Assembly: GCF_022829685.1 (NCBI RefSeq)
Contig: NZ_JAKSYE010000085.1
Coordinates: forward strand, 124,001 to 188,000
Source: Methylobacterium sp. E-045
Lineage (GTDB): Bacteria; Pseudomonadota; Alphaproteobacteria; Rhizobiales; Beijerinckiaceae
DNA: 64,000 nt
Direction of reading: 5' to 3'
The position numbers and the translations under genes were made by a program. The notes under the pieces are model-generated. The model did not search any database. It saw only the letters and a program-made list of their open reading frames with translations, and was not told the origin of the DNA. Below are positions 33,692-42,509 of this stretch, one piece after another (the first letter of the stretch is position 1; each line of letters opens with the position of its first letter).

Positions 33692-35065
33692 ATGTCGGCC
33701 CGCATCCTGATCGTCGATGATCTCTTTCCGAACGTGAAGCTGCTCGAGACAAAGCTGTCCCTCGAGTATTTCGACGTTCTGGCGGCCATGAACGGGCCGG
33801 ATGCCATCTCGATCTGCGAGAAGGGCCTGTGCGACCTCGTCCTGCTCGACGTGATGATGCCCGGAATGGACGGATTCGAGGTGTGCCGCCGGCTCAAGCG
33901 CAATCCAGCCACCGCCCATCTCCCCGTGGTGATGGTGACGGCCCTCGATCAGCCGTCGGACCGGCTCCGGGGCCTCGACGCAGGGGCCGACGACTTCCTG
34001 ACGAAGCCGATCGACGACACCGCCCTGTTCGCGCGGGTGCGCAACCTCGTCCGGCTGAAGGCGGTCACCGATGAACTGCGCGACAGGGCGCGGGCCTCGC
34101 GGGAGTTCGGGATCGGCGATCCCCTCGCCCTCGCCGCCGCCGGGGACGGCCAGAACGCGTCGATCCTGCTGGTGGAGGACCGGAAGAACTCGGCCGAGCG
34201 GCTTTCCGCGGCCTTGAACCAGCACCATCGGGTCACGGTCGTGGCGGACCCGCACGACGCGATGATTCTCGCCACCGAGGGGGATTTCGAACTGACTCTC
34301 GTCAGCCTCGACCTCCAGGGATTCGACGGCCTGCGCCTCTGCAGCCAGGTCCTGTCCCTCGACCGTACCCGCACCATGCCGGTGATGATGATCGCGGAGG
34401 AGAACGACAAGGCACGGGTGATCCGCGGACTCGAATTCGGCGTGCACGACTATCTCATGCGACCGGTGGACCGGAACGAACTCGTGGCCCGCGTGCGCAC
34501 CCAGGTGCGGCGCAGCCGTTACTCGGACACCCTGCGCGGCGCCGTCCAGGCCTCGATGGAGATGGCGGTCACAGACGGGCTCACCGGGCTTCATAACCGG
34601 CGCTACCTCGACGGCCATCTCGCCGTGCTGTTCGATGACGCCGCCCTGCGCCACCGTAACGTCTCGATGCTGATGCTCGATATCGACCGGTTCAAGTCGA
34701 TCAACGACACCTATGGTCACGAAGCGGGCGACGAGGTGCTCCGCGCCTTCGCCGGCCGCGTCCGGCTTCACACCCGCGTCGTCGACATCGTCGCCCGCTA
34801 TGGCGGCGAAGAGGTTGTCATCATCCTCCCCGACTCTGAGCCGGAGGCGGCCCATGTCATCGCGGAGCGTATTCGGGAGCGCATCGAAGCCGTCCCGTTC
34901 CCGATCGACCAGGAGACACGGGAGATTCACGTCACCGTGTCCATCGGGGTGGCGTGCCGCCATACCGACGACAAGGGACCGTCCGACATGCTCAGGCGTG
35001 CCGATCTCGCCCTCTACCGCGCCAAATCCTCCGGCCGGAACCGGGTCGAGGCCGAAGCCGCCTGA
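33692..35065 (+). CDS. pleD: Diguanylate cyclase response regulator PleD
   Basis: PleD makes c-di-GMP at the stalked pole in Caulobacter. The 457-residue protein has two receiver domains: the first with the Asp in LVLLDVMMPGMDGFE, the second a degenerate adaptor receiver with LVEDRKNS. A GGDEF domain begins at about residue 285 (MAVTDGLTGLHNRRYLDGHL). The active-site signature reads GGEEV instead of the usual GGEEF, preceded by the I-site RVVD. A GAATC (CcrM-type GANTC) site lies at 33676-33680 just before the gene. The last 52 bases overlap the end of the convergent O-antigen ligase-like gene. Confidence 0.92.
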   Translation: MSARILIVDDLFPNVKLLETKLSLEYFDVLAAMNGPDAISICEKGLCDLVLLDVMMPGMDGFEVCRRLKRNPATAHLPVVMVTALDQPSDRLRGLDAGADDFLTKPIDDTALFARVRNLVRLKAVTDELRDRARASREFGIGDPLALAAAGDGQNASILLVEDRKNSAERLSAALNQHHRVTVVADPHDAMILATEGDFELTLVSLDLQGFDGLRLCSQVLSLDRTRTMPVMMIAEENDKARVIRGLEFGVHDYLMRPVDRNELVARVRTQVRRSRYSDTLRGAVQASMEMAVTDGLTGLHNRRYLDGHLAVLFDDAALRHRNVSMLMLDIDRFKSINDTYGHEAGDEVLRAFAGRVRLHTRVVDIVARYGGEEVVIILPDSEPEAAHVIAERIRERIEAVPFPIDQETREIHVTVSIGVACRHTDDKGPSDMLRRADLALYRAKSSGRNRVEAEAA

Positions 35066-36288
35066 AGAAGGCAAGGCGCGCCGGGGGCCATCGCGGCCTC
35101 GCGCGTCCAGGCGATGGCTGCGCCGACGGCCGCGATCCACCAGCCCTGCCAGGCGCCGTGCTCCACGAAGGCCACCGCCGTGCAGGAGGCGACGAGCCCG
35201 AGGGCGACCACGCCTTCCCCGCGCGGCAGGCGCCCGATGAGCCCCACCATCATCATCAGGATAGCGCCGATCAGGATCGCGCCGACGATACCGAGTTCGG
35301 CCCAGATCTGCAGGAAGATGTTGTGCGGATGGCCCACCGCCAGCATCGGCCGCAGGCCCGGCTCGATCCGTGCGGCGACGGGCGTCTCGATGAATCGTGC
35401 CGACGTCCCGAACCCGGCCCCTTTCCAGGGATCGACGGCCACGGCCGCGCCGAAGCTGCGGGCGATGGCGACCCGCGCCCGCGAACTGCTCTGTACCAGC
35501 CGGTCGTGAACAGCCTCGGGCATGACTTTCTGGAGGATATCCCCCTCCACCGGCGCGAGGATGAGCGAGAGGGCCAGCACGCCCCCCACGATCGCGAGTC
35601 CGACCCGCCGCGGGGTCAGGACGGCGACGAGGGACATGACGGCCCCGGCTGCGAGACCCATGGCGGCGGCGCCGCTGATCGATCGCAGGATCGCCCCCGT
35701 ACTGACCACGAGCACGAGGAGCGCCGCGATCCCATGCCCGCGCCGGTAAAGGAGATAGGCCAAAGGACCCATGATGGGCAGGATCGTCAGCGCGGGACGG
35801 TTGAAGACGAACAGCGCCACCCGAGAGCCCATCGCCCGATGGAGGGGAAGATGGGTGGCCAGGGCTACGACGATGTAGAGGCCGGCAAGCGCGATGGACC
35901 AGGCGGCGAGCCGGGGCGTGAAGGCCGGCATATTGCCGGGCGCGAGGCGGGCGAGGAGATAGGCCCCCGCAACCGTCGGGAGGAATTCCTCGATGTTGCG
36001 CCAGGATAGGTCCTGCACCGGGCTCCAGGCGATGCTCACCAGCGACCAGACGACAAATCCGAGGGCGGCGAGGCCGATCGGCGTGACAAGCGGCCTCACG
36101 ACGAACCGCATCGTGCCGCGGGCATCCTCGATCAGCCCCGCGACGACGAAGAACATAGCGGCGATGCCGACGACGGTCGGGCTCGACCGGTTGGCGAGGG
36201 CCATAGCCACGGGGAGGACGGCGAGCGTGACGGCACCGGCGACGCGCAGGCGCGCGACCGTCTCCGCTCGAGGAGGGAGACCTGACAT
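35014..36288 (-). CDS. O-antigen ligase/polymerase-like membrane protein (second copy)
   Basis: The 424-residue polytopic protein has about ten helices and a Wzy_C core: WKGAGFGTSARFIET, then GHPHNIFLQIWAELGIVGAILIG, in which the H-N-x5-E-G arrangement matches WaaL/Wzy-type ligases. MPEAVHDRLVQSSSRARVAI forms the long periplasmic loop before it. It is a distant relative of the protein at 12599-13870. Its stop lies 52 bases inside the 3' end of pleD on the other strand. No polysaccharide genes are adjacent. Confidence 0.8.
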   Translation of the reverse strand: MSGLPPRAETVARLRVAGAVTLAVLPVAMALANRSSPTVVGIAAMFFVVAGLIEDARGTMRFVVRPLVTPIGLAALGFVVWSLVSIAWSPVQDLSWRNIEEFLPTVAGAYLLARLAPGNMPAFTPRLAAWSIALAGLYIVVALATHLPLHRAMGSRVALFVFNRPALTILPIMGPLAYLLYRRGHGIAALLVLVVSTGAILRSISGAAAMGLAAGAVMSLVAVLTPRRVGLAIVGGVLALSLILAPVEGDILQKVMPEAVHDRLVQSSSRARVAIARSFGAAVAVDPWKGAGFGTSARFIETPVAARIEPGLRPMLAVGHPHNIFLQIWAELGIVGAILIGAILMMMVGLIGRLPRGEGVVALGLVASCTAVAFVEHGAWQGWWIAAVGAAIAWTREAAMAPGAPCLLQAASASTRFRPEDLAR

Positions 36289-36309
36289 TGGAGAGGTCGG
36301 GTGGAGCGG

Positions 36310-36903
36310 CTACTGAAGTTCGTGGCCGCGCTTGCCCATCTCGGCACGCACGCGGACCATCATGTATTCGGACACCCCTTGGGTCCAGTTCTGCATCGCC
36401 TGGACGATCTCGTCGAGCACCTGCGGCTGGGTCTCGACGTAGCGCTTGCCCGCCGCCGAATGGAAGAAGGCGACGATCTCGGTGAGCTCGGCTTCGGACA
36501 GGCGGCTCGCATAGATCTTGGCCGCCGTCTCGATCATCATCTGCTTCTGCAGTTCCATCTCCGGCGCCAGGGAGGTGAGAACCTCATCGAGATCCTTGGT
36601 CAGGTCCGGGCGAGTGATGGCCGCCTGCTTGATCTGCTGGCCGAAGGACGGAAGAATCGAGTCGAACGAGCGGGCGATGCCGGAGCTGAGGGTAACCTCC
36701 CGCGCCAGGGCCAGATGGTTCGGCGTGTAGGCCGGCTGCTGGGCCGCGGGCGTGGAGGGAGTTGGCGCGGCGGGCTTGGCGCCGGGCTTGCCCGGCGCGG
36801 CCGGCTTCTGCGCCTGGGCCTGGCCGGCGGTCGGCGCCGAGACCGAAAGAATTCCGGCGAGGACGGAGCCGGTCAGGACGGTGGAGAGGCGGCGGCGGGA
36901 CAT
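36310..36903 (-). CDS. DUF2059 family secreted protein
   Basis: The 197-residue protein has a signal peptide (SVLAGILSVSAPTAGQA), a Pro/Ala/Gln-rich spacer (residues 30-58) and then the DUF2059 helical domain with ELTEIVAFFHSAAGKRYVE. In Rhizobiales a DUF2059 gene usually follows rpiA, as here (57 bases after it). Periplasmic; function unknown. Confidence 0.88.
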   Translation of the reverse strand: MSRRRLSTVLTGSVLAGILSVSAPTAGQAQAQKPAAPGKPGAKPAAPTPSTPAAQQPAYTPNHLALAREVTLSSGIARSFDSILPSFGQQIKQAAITRPDLTKDLDEVLTSLAPEMELQKQMMIETAAKIYASRLSEAELTEIVAFFHSAAGKRYVETQPQVLDEIVQAMQNWTQGVSEYMMVRVRAEMGKRGHELQ

Positions 36904-36959
36904 GGCGAACGCTCCGGAAAGGCGTGTCGATCAGGACATCGAAGGAGGGTGGAGGCGCG

Positions 36960-37670
36960 TCAGATCGCGCCGATACTGGTGACGTGCGCCTGCCCGTCAC
37001 GGGCCTCCGCCAGGATCGCGCCGGTGGCGAGACCGAGGAACAGACCGTGCTCGACCACGCCGGGCACCGCCCAGAGCGCGGCGGACAGACGTTCCGGATC
37101 GGCGATGGCCTTCAGATGCGCGTCGAGGATGAGGTGGCCGCCATCGGTCACGAAGGGCGCGCCGCCAGGGCCGGACCGGAGAATGAGATCGCCCGCGCAA
37201 CCGGCGCTCTCGATGGCCCGGCCGACGGCGATGCGGGTGGCGCCGAGGCCGAACGGGTTGACCTCCACCGGCAGCGGAAACGCGCCGAGGGTCGCCACCG
37301 ATTTCGCCGCGTCGGCGATCACCACCATGCGGCGGCTGGCGAAGGCCACGATTTTCTCGCGCAGGAGCGCGCCGCCGCCGCCCTTCACCAGACGCATCCG
37401 TGCGTCGATCTCGTCGGCGCCGTCGATGGTCAGGTCGAGTTCGGGCAGATCTTCAAGAGTGGCCAGGGGAATGCCGACACGCTCGGCGGCAATGCGCGTC
37501 GCCTCCGAGGTCGGAACGCCCGTCACCTTGAGTCCGTCGCGCACCCGCGCGCCGAGAAGTTCCACGAACACGTTGGCGGTGCTGCCGGTCCCGATGCCGA
37601 GCCGCATCCCGTCCTCGACGAGATCGAGGGCACGGGCGGCGGCGGCGCGACGCAGGTCGGGACCGCTCAC
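36960..37670 (-). CDS. rpiA: Ribose-5-phosphate isomerase A
   Basis: RpiA interconverts ribose-5-phosphate and ribulose-5-phosphate in the pentose-phosphate pathway. The likely start is GTG 37670 ([15 protein letters not shown]), giving 236 residues, the usual length. Motifs: [57 protein letters not shown] (catalytic Lys and Glu) and [12 protein letters not shown] longer reading upstream is Arg-rich and noncoding-looking. Confidence 0.93.
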   Translation of the reverse strand: MSGPDLRRAAAARALDLVEDGMRLGIGTGSTANVFVELLGARVRDGLKVTGVPTSEATRIAAERVGIPLATLEDLPELDLTIDGADEIDARMRLVKGGGGALLREKIVAFASRRMVVIADAAKSVATLGAFPLPVEVNPFGLGATRIAVGRAIESAGCAGDLILRSGPGGAPFVTDGGHLILDAHLKAIADPERLSAALWAVPGVVEHGLFLGLATGAILAEARDGQAHVTSIGAI

Positions 37671-37818
37671 GAGGAAGCCCCGTTCATCGGGAGGGAGGGG
37701 GCGAGATGCATGGGCAGGCTCTCGGGCTACGGGCTGGGCCGCTGAAAGTCCGGTGGCCCTAGCACGGCTGGCAACGCCGTCCAACGCGGCTGTTGCCGAA
37801 CGTCCGCACCGATCGCCC

Positions 37819-38385
37819 TCAGGGGCGGGTGTTCTGGGGCGGCGTGGCACTCGGCCCCGCGCGGCCGGGCGCCTGCCCCGTGGCCACGGCTTCCTCGGGA
37901 CCGCTGGCGGCCGGGTTCGCCTGGGCGGTGCATACCACCGCCTCCTTCTGGAGTTGGACGTAGCAGATGCTCATCTCGCCGGTGCGGTAGTTCACCCGGA
38001 ACACCCCGGCCTCGCGGGTGTGGCGGGACGCAACGAGACCGTATTCGGACGGAGCCTGGGCGCTGGCGCCCTCGCCGGAACCGTAGCAGACGGTGAGGCC
38101 GACGCTGCCCACCGCGCCCTCGCGCAGGCCGTACTGGCAGGAGGTGACTTCGCCCGTGACCTTGTCGACGCGGTAGACCCGGTTGAGGTCGATCTGCGGC
38201 GCGGGAACGAATTCGAAGGAGGCAGCGGAGGCCCCTCCTGCCGTCAAGGCGAGGAAGGCCAGCGCGATCCCGGCCCGGCATCCCGTGGCCTTGCCGTGCC
38301 ATCCCCCCGGACGGGCGGATGCGGCGGGAACGGCGGATATGAACGCACGGTCGGTCGGCAGGGTCGAACGCATGGTCGCCTTCAT
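37819..38385 (-). CDS. Secreted protein with two YRxxxxTGExxxC repeats
   Basis: From ATG 38385 ([10 protein letters not shown]) the protein has 188 residues; the signal helix ([16 protein letters not shown]) begins near residue 36, so the true start may be nearer to it. The mature part has two similar units, [19 protein letters not shown] and [15 protein letters not shown], each with a cysteine, plus further cysteines in LTVCYGSG and AVVCTAQ. A Pro/Ala-rich tail follows. No family known to me; periplasmic or secreted. Confidence 0.72.
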   Translation of the reverse strand: MKATMRSTLPTDRAFISAVPAASARPGGWHGKATGCRAGIALAFLALTAGGASAASFEFVPAPQIDLNRVYRVDKVTGEVTSCQYGLREGAVGSVGLTVCYGSGEGASAQAPSEYGLVASRHTREAGVFRVNYRTGEMSICYVQLQKEAVVCTAQANPAASGPEEAVATGQAPGRAGPSATPPQNTRP

Positions 38386-38676
38386 GTCCTGATGCAGACG
38401 GGGGAATCTTGCAGGGGAAATCGTGCAGGGGGAATCTCGCGACCGCTCCCCTATAGCGGCCTTGCGGCGCAACCGTGACCCGCTCGCGGCGACCTTGATC
38501 GCATCATGGCCGGATTCTACAGCATCATGGCACGGAGAAAAGCTCGACTGGTGCGATAAGCCTTTGCGCGCGCATCGGATTTTTCTCGGCACCCGGCCTC
38601 CGCTGCCCGGCCCGCCGTGATGCCGTCATCCAAGTCGGGATCAGCCCACGCCATTCCCTCAATTTTGCGAGTCCTC

Positions 38677-39366
38677 ATGCCAAGCCTGCCGCCTATCGTC
38701 GTGTTCGACCTCGACGGAACCCTCGCCGAGACCGCGGGCGACCTCGTCGGCACCCTCAACGCGATCCTCGCCCGCGAGGGACTGCCGACTCTTCCCCTCG
38801 AGCGGGCCCGCGACATGATCGGCGCCGGAGCAAAGGCGCTGATCCAGCGCGGCTTCGAGGCCGCCGGCGAGCCCATCGACGACGCCCGCCTGCAGACGCT
38901 CTTCGTCGATTTCCTCGACCATTACGGCCGGCATCTGAGCGAGCATTCCTACCTGTTCCCCGGCGTCGAGACGGCCCTCAACATGCTGAGCGCACGCGGC
39001 TTCCTCTTGGCGGTGTGCACCAACAAGGTCGAGGCCCATGCCAAGCAGTTGCTCGAAGAACTCGGCATCGCCGGCCGCTTCGCCGCCATCTGCGGTCGCG
39101 ACACGTTTCCGGTCTACAAGCCCAACCCGGCCCATATCACCCTCACCGTCGAGCAGGCGAAGGGCGATGTCACGCGTGCGGTGATGGTGGGCGATTCCCG
39201 CGCCGACATCGATGCGGCGAAGGCGGCGGGGATTCCGGTCATCGCGGTGCCGTTCGGCTATACCGACCTGCCGGTAGAGCAGCTCGGCCCGACGCGGGTG
39301 ATCCAGCATTTCGACGAGTTGGTGGGGGCGGTCGATGCCCTCGTCCCGACTTCCGCCGTGGCCTGA
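38677..39366 (+). CDS. gph: Phosphoglycolate phosphatase (HAD)
   Basis: Gph clears 2-phosphoglycolate. The 229-residue protein from ATG 38677 has HAD motif I VVFDLDGTLAET, motif II AVCTNK, motif III Lys in VYKPNPAHI and motif IV MVGDSRADIDAAKAAG. It also has the four-helix cap of the Gph group (MIGAGAKALIQRGFE). The start has no strong SD. Its stop is six bases from the 3' end of the opposing tRNA gene. Confidence 0.88.
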   Translation: MPSLPPIVVFDLDGTLAETAGDLVGTLNAILAREGLPTLPLERARDMIGAGAKALIQRGFEAAGEPIDDARLQTLFVDFLDHYGRHLSEHSYLFPGVETALNMLSARGFLLAVCTNKVEAHAKQLLEELGIAGRFAAICGRDTFPVYKPNPAHITLTVEQAKGDVTRAVMVGDSRADIDAAKAAGIPVIAVPFGYTDLPVEQLGPTRVIQHFDELVGAVDALVPTSAVA

Positions 39367-39372
39367 GGGGAA

Positions 39373-39447
39373 TGGTGGGCGCGACAGGGATCGAACCTGT
39401 GACCCTTCGCGTGTGAAGCGAATGCTCTCCCGCTGAGCTACGCACCC
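39373..39447 (-). tRNA. tRNA-Val (CAC)
   Basis: The reverse strand folds as a 75-base cloverleaf including an encoded CCA. Acceptor GGGTGCG pairs with CGCGCCC, D arm contains AGCTCAGCGGGAGAGC, anticodon stem TTCGC/GCGAA encloses loop TTCACAC with anticodon CAC, and the T arm has GGTTCGATCC. It reads GTG valine codons. No flanking direct repeats or integrase were seen. Confidence 0.95.
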
Positions 39448-39622
39448 GGACCGAGGGCCTTCTAGGGCGAGGCCCACGCGCCCGTCAAGGGCCTCTGTCG
39501 CCTCGCCCCTCGGCAACTTGCCGGGGCGGCATCCGATGAGCTTCGGCGGCTCACCACCGGACCCGGTCTTCGACGAGGCGGACGGTCCTCCCCCCTCGTC
39601 CGACAGGGTACGGCCCGGGAGA

Positions 39623-41344
39623 CTAACCGCCCCTCGGACCGCCCTCCGCCGAGCCGAGGCGCAGGAGCAGCGCCACCGGGATCAGGCCGACGACGACGAT
39701 GAGCAGGGCGGCGACCGCACCGTCCTCGTAGGTGCCGCGCACGGCCTCCCCGTAGAGATGGGTCGCCAGGGTCTCGACGTTGAGCGGGCGCAGGAGCAGG
39801 GTTGCCGGCAGTTCCTTGACGCAGTCGACGAAGACGAGGAGCGCGCCGCTGAGCAGAGCCGGCCAGGTTATCGGCAGGTGCACCCGCATCAGCGTGCCGG
39901 CGGCCCCCCGACCGAGCATGCGTCCCGCCTCCCCGAGGGAGTCCGGCACCTTCGCCAGGCCCGCCTCGCAGGTCCCGACGCCGACCGCGAGGAAGCGCAC
40001 GAGATAGGCGATGACGAGGGCGCCGCCCGCGCCGACGCCGATGATCGCCGGGGCGACGCCGAAGAGCGCCGTAGTGATGCGGGACAGGGAGGCATCGGCG
40101 AGGGCCAGCGGACCGAGGAGCCCAATCGCCAGGATCGCTCCGGGGAGCGCGTAGCCGAGGGCGGCGATGCGGATTAGTCCCTGCCCGAAACGTCGCGCGA
40201 CGAGCCGCGGACCGGCGGCGACGAGAAATCCGCAAGCAGCCGCGAGAAGGGTGGCGAGGCCGGCATAGAGCAGGGTGTTGCCCGCCTCGGCGATGACGCC
40301 CCGGGGAAATCCGAGCCTGGTGATGCGGGCGATGGCGGAATGGACGAGATAGGCCGCCGGGATCAGGAAGCCGATGGCGATGGGGACGATGCCGAGACAG
40401 AAGGCAGCCATGGCCGAAGCAGCGGACAGGCGATGGCGGGCCATGCTGCGCTGGCGCCGGGCCGTGCCGGCATAGCCGCGCCCGCGCCGTCCCCAGCGCT
40501 CGGTTGCCAGGAGCAGGAGCACCATCGCCAGCATGACCAGGGCGATCTGCGCCGCGCCGGGCAGGTCGGAGCGGTTGATCCAAGTGGCATAGACCTGCAC
40601 CGTGAGCGTGCGCACGCCGAGAAATTCGGCGGCGCCGATGTCGTTGAGCGTCTCCATCAGGGCGAGGCTGGTGCCGAGGGCGATGGCGGGGCGCGCCAGC
40701 GGCAGGGCGACACGGAAGAAGACCGCCGTCGGCGACCGCCCCAGGATGCGCGCCGCCTCGATGAGCGTGCCCGCCTGCATCAGGAACAGCGCCCGCGTCG
40801 GCAGGTAGACATACGGGTAGAGCACGAAGCCGAGGAGCAGGATGCAGCCCGGCAGGGACCGGATCTCCGGCAGCAGCAGATCCTTCGGCCGCACGACGCC
40901 GAGAGCATCGCGCAGGGCGGTCTGGATCGGGCCGATGGGGTGAAGCAGATCGAGATAGGCGAAGGCGACGATGTAGGTCGGCACCGCCAGTGGCAGCAGC
41001 AGCCCGACTTCCAAGAGACGGCGCCCGCGGAACTCGTAGGCCGAGACGAGCCAGGCCGAGCCGACCCCGAGCATGACGACGACGAGGCCGACACCGCCCA
41101 GAAGCAGGGCCGTGGTGATCGTCGCCTGGGGCAGGACATGCTCCAGCAGATGTGGCCAGACCTCGCTCGACCCGCCCGCCGCAGTCAGCGCCAGGGACGC
41201 CACCGGGCTGAGGATCAGGGCCGCCAGGGCGAGGGCTCCCGCCGCCCAGGCGACAGGCCAGGCGCGCAAGCGCTGCGCCGCCCTCGGAGCGGCATCGGAA
41301 CCGATCGCAGCCTGCGATCGGGCGAGTTCGACGACGGCAGACAT
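39623..41344 (-). CDS. fbpB: Ferric-iron ABC transporter permease (fused, FbpB type)
   Basis: The 573-residue inner-membrane protein is a tandem fusion of two permease halves, each with about six helices and an EAA loop: EAARILGRSPTAVFFRVALPLARPAI in the first and EAGRMLGRGAAGTLMRVHLPITWPAL in the second. Two-fold fused permeases of this size belong to Fe3+ importers (FbpB/HitB/SfuB). It is third in the operon, 11 bases after fbpA. It forms the channel that works with the ATPase at 42510. Confidence 0.9.
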   Translation of the reverse strand: MSAVVELARSQAAIGSDAAPRAAQRLRAWPVAWAAGALALAALILSPVASLALTAAGGSSEVWPHLLEHVLPQATITTALLLGGVGLVVVMLGVGSAWLVSAYEFRGRRLLEVGLLLPLAVPTYIVAFAYLDLLHPIGPIQTALRDALGVVRPKDLLLPEIRSLPGCILLLGFVLYPYVYLPTRALFLMQAGTLIEAARILGRSPTAVFFRVALPLARPAIALGTSLALMETLNDIGAAEFLGVRTLTVQVYATWINRSDLPGAAQIALVMLAMVLLLLATERWGRRGRGYAGTARRQRSMARHRLSAASAMAAFCLGIVPIAIGFLIPAAYLVHSAIARITRLGFPRGVIAEAGNTLLYAGLATLLAAACGFLVAAGPRLVARRFGQGLIRIAALGYALPGAILAIGLLGPLALADASLSRITTALFGVAPAIIGVGAGGALVIAYLVRFLAVGVGTCEAGLAKVPDSLGEAGRMLGRGAAGTLMRVHLPITWPALLSGALLVFVDCVKELPATLLLRPLNVETLATHLYGEAVRGTYEDGAVAALLIVVVGLIPVALLLRLGSAEGGPRGG

Positions 41345-41355
41345 CGGCCGGAGCT

Positions 41356-42375
41356 TCAGTTGTCGAAGCCCACCGTATCCACCAGCAGGCTCGCCGCCTT
41401 GCGGTTACGGGCGATCTCGGCCAGGGGCACGGTATCGATGGTCAGCGGGCCGAGCGCCGTGAGTTGGGGGTCGATCGGCGCACCCGCCTTCACCGGATAC
41501 TCGAAATTGGCTTTCGCATAGAGGCCCTGGCCTTCGTCGGAGACGAGGTATTCGAGAAGCTTGACCGCTTCGTCCCGGTTCGGTGCGCTCTTCGCGACCA
41601 CGGCGCCGGAGACGTTCACATGGGTGCCGCCGCTGGTGAATATCGGCAGCACGACCTTGATCCCGTCGCCCCATTTCTGCTGGTCCGGGCCTCCCTTGCC
41701 CGAGCGCATCAGCCCGACATAGTACGAATTGCCGAGCCCGATGGCGCAGGTTCCGGCCAGGATGTCGCGGGCGACGTCGCGATCGCCGCCGGCCGGCTTG
41801 CGCGCGAGGTTGGCCTTCACCCCCGTCAGCCAGGCCTTCGCCTTCTCCGGCCCATGCTTGACGATGTAATGGGCGATGAGCGCCGTGTTGTAAGGGTGCT
41901 GGCCCGCGCGCAGGCAGAGCTTGCCCTTCCATTTCGGGTCGGCGAGATCCTCGTAAGTCAGGGCCTTCTCCGAGAGGTCCTTGTCGGCATAGGCGACGCG
42001 GGCGCGCATGGAGAGGGCGTACCAGAAGCCGCCGGCATCGCGCAGGGGTGCCGGAACGGCGGCCTCCAGGGATTCCGTACGCACCGCCTGGGCGAGGCCG
42101 CGATCGACGAGCTCGATGAGATTGCCGATATCGACGGTCATCAGCACGTCCGCCTTCGACCGTTCGCCCTCGGAGGCCACGCGCTCGGCGAGGCCCTTCT
42201 CGACGAAGACGGTATTGACGGTGACGCCGCTCTTGGCGGTGTAGGCATCGAGCAAGGGCTTGATCAGGCCGGGCTCGCGGGTGGTGTAGATGTTGACCTC
42301 GGCGGCCGTCGCTCCGGCGATCCAGGCAAAGGTCGTCGCACCGCCGACCAGACATTTCGAGACCCAACCGACCAT
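41356..42375 (-). CDS. fbpA: Ferric-iron ABC transporter substrate-binding protein
   Basis: GAGGG upstream is nine bases from the ATG at 42375 but only one from the ATG at 42384, so 42375 (MVGWVSKCLVG) is preferred, giving 339 residues. A signal peptide ends around ATAA/EVN. Mature motifs fit periplasmic Fe3+-binding proteins: EVNIYTTREPGLIKPLLDAY, GEGERSKADVLMTVD-like and the iron-ligand tyrosine pair in IGLGNSYYVGLM. Iron uptake is the most likely role; related proteins bind thiamine or other anions, but the Tyr pair favours iron. Confidence 0.9.
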   Translation of the reverse strand: MVGWVSKCLVGGATTFAWIAGATAAEVNIYTTREPGLIKPLLDAYTAKSGVTVNTVFVEKGLAERVASEGERSKADVLMTVDIGNLIELVDRGLAQAVRTESLEAAVPAPLRDAGGFWYALSMRARVAYADKDLSEKALTYEDLADPKWKGKLCLRAGQHPYNTALIAHYIVKHGPEKAKAWLTGVKANLARKPAGGDRDVARDILAGTCAIGLGNSYYVGLMRSGKGGPDQQKWGDGIKVVLPIFTSGGTHVNVSGAVVAKSAPNRDEAVKLLEYLVSDEGQGLYAKANFEYPVKAGAPIDPQLTALGPLTIDTVPLAEIARNRKAASLLVDTVGFDN

Positions 42376-42509
42376 GACGTCCATCCCTCTTCTCGTCGCG
42401 AGGGGTTCTGGGCCGCATCTTCACGGGAAAAGCAAGAGCTATGTCATCAGATTATTATCGTTGAAAACTGTATTTCTGGATACTGACAAGCACGGATAGA
42501 CAGGGTCGG

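Noticed and set aside
33188-35140. 650-codon open frame opposite divK and pleD
   Set aside because: No recognisable domain, and it spans two well-supported genes.
36301-38478. 725-codon open frame opposite DUF2059, rpiA and the secreted protein
   Set aside because: Crosses three supported genes on the other strand and shows no motif.
39373-39447. tRNA-Val as an integration site for a mobile island
   Set aside because: No integrase, no direct repeat of the tRNA 3' end and no compositional break on either side.
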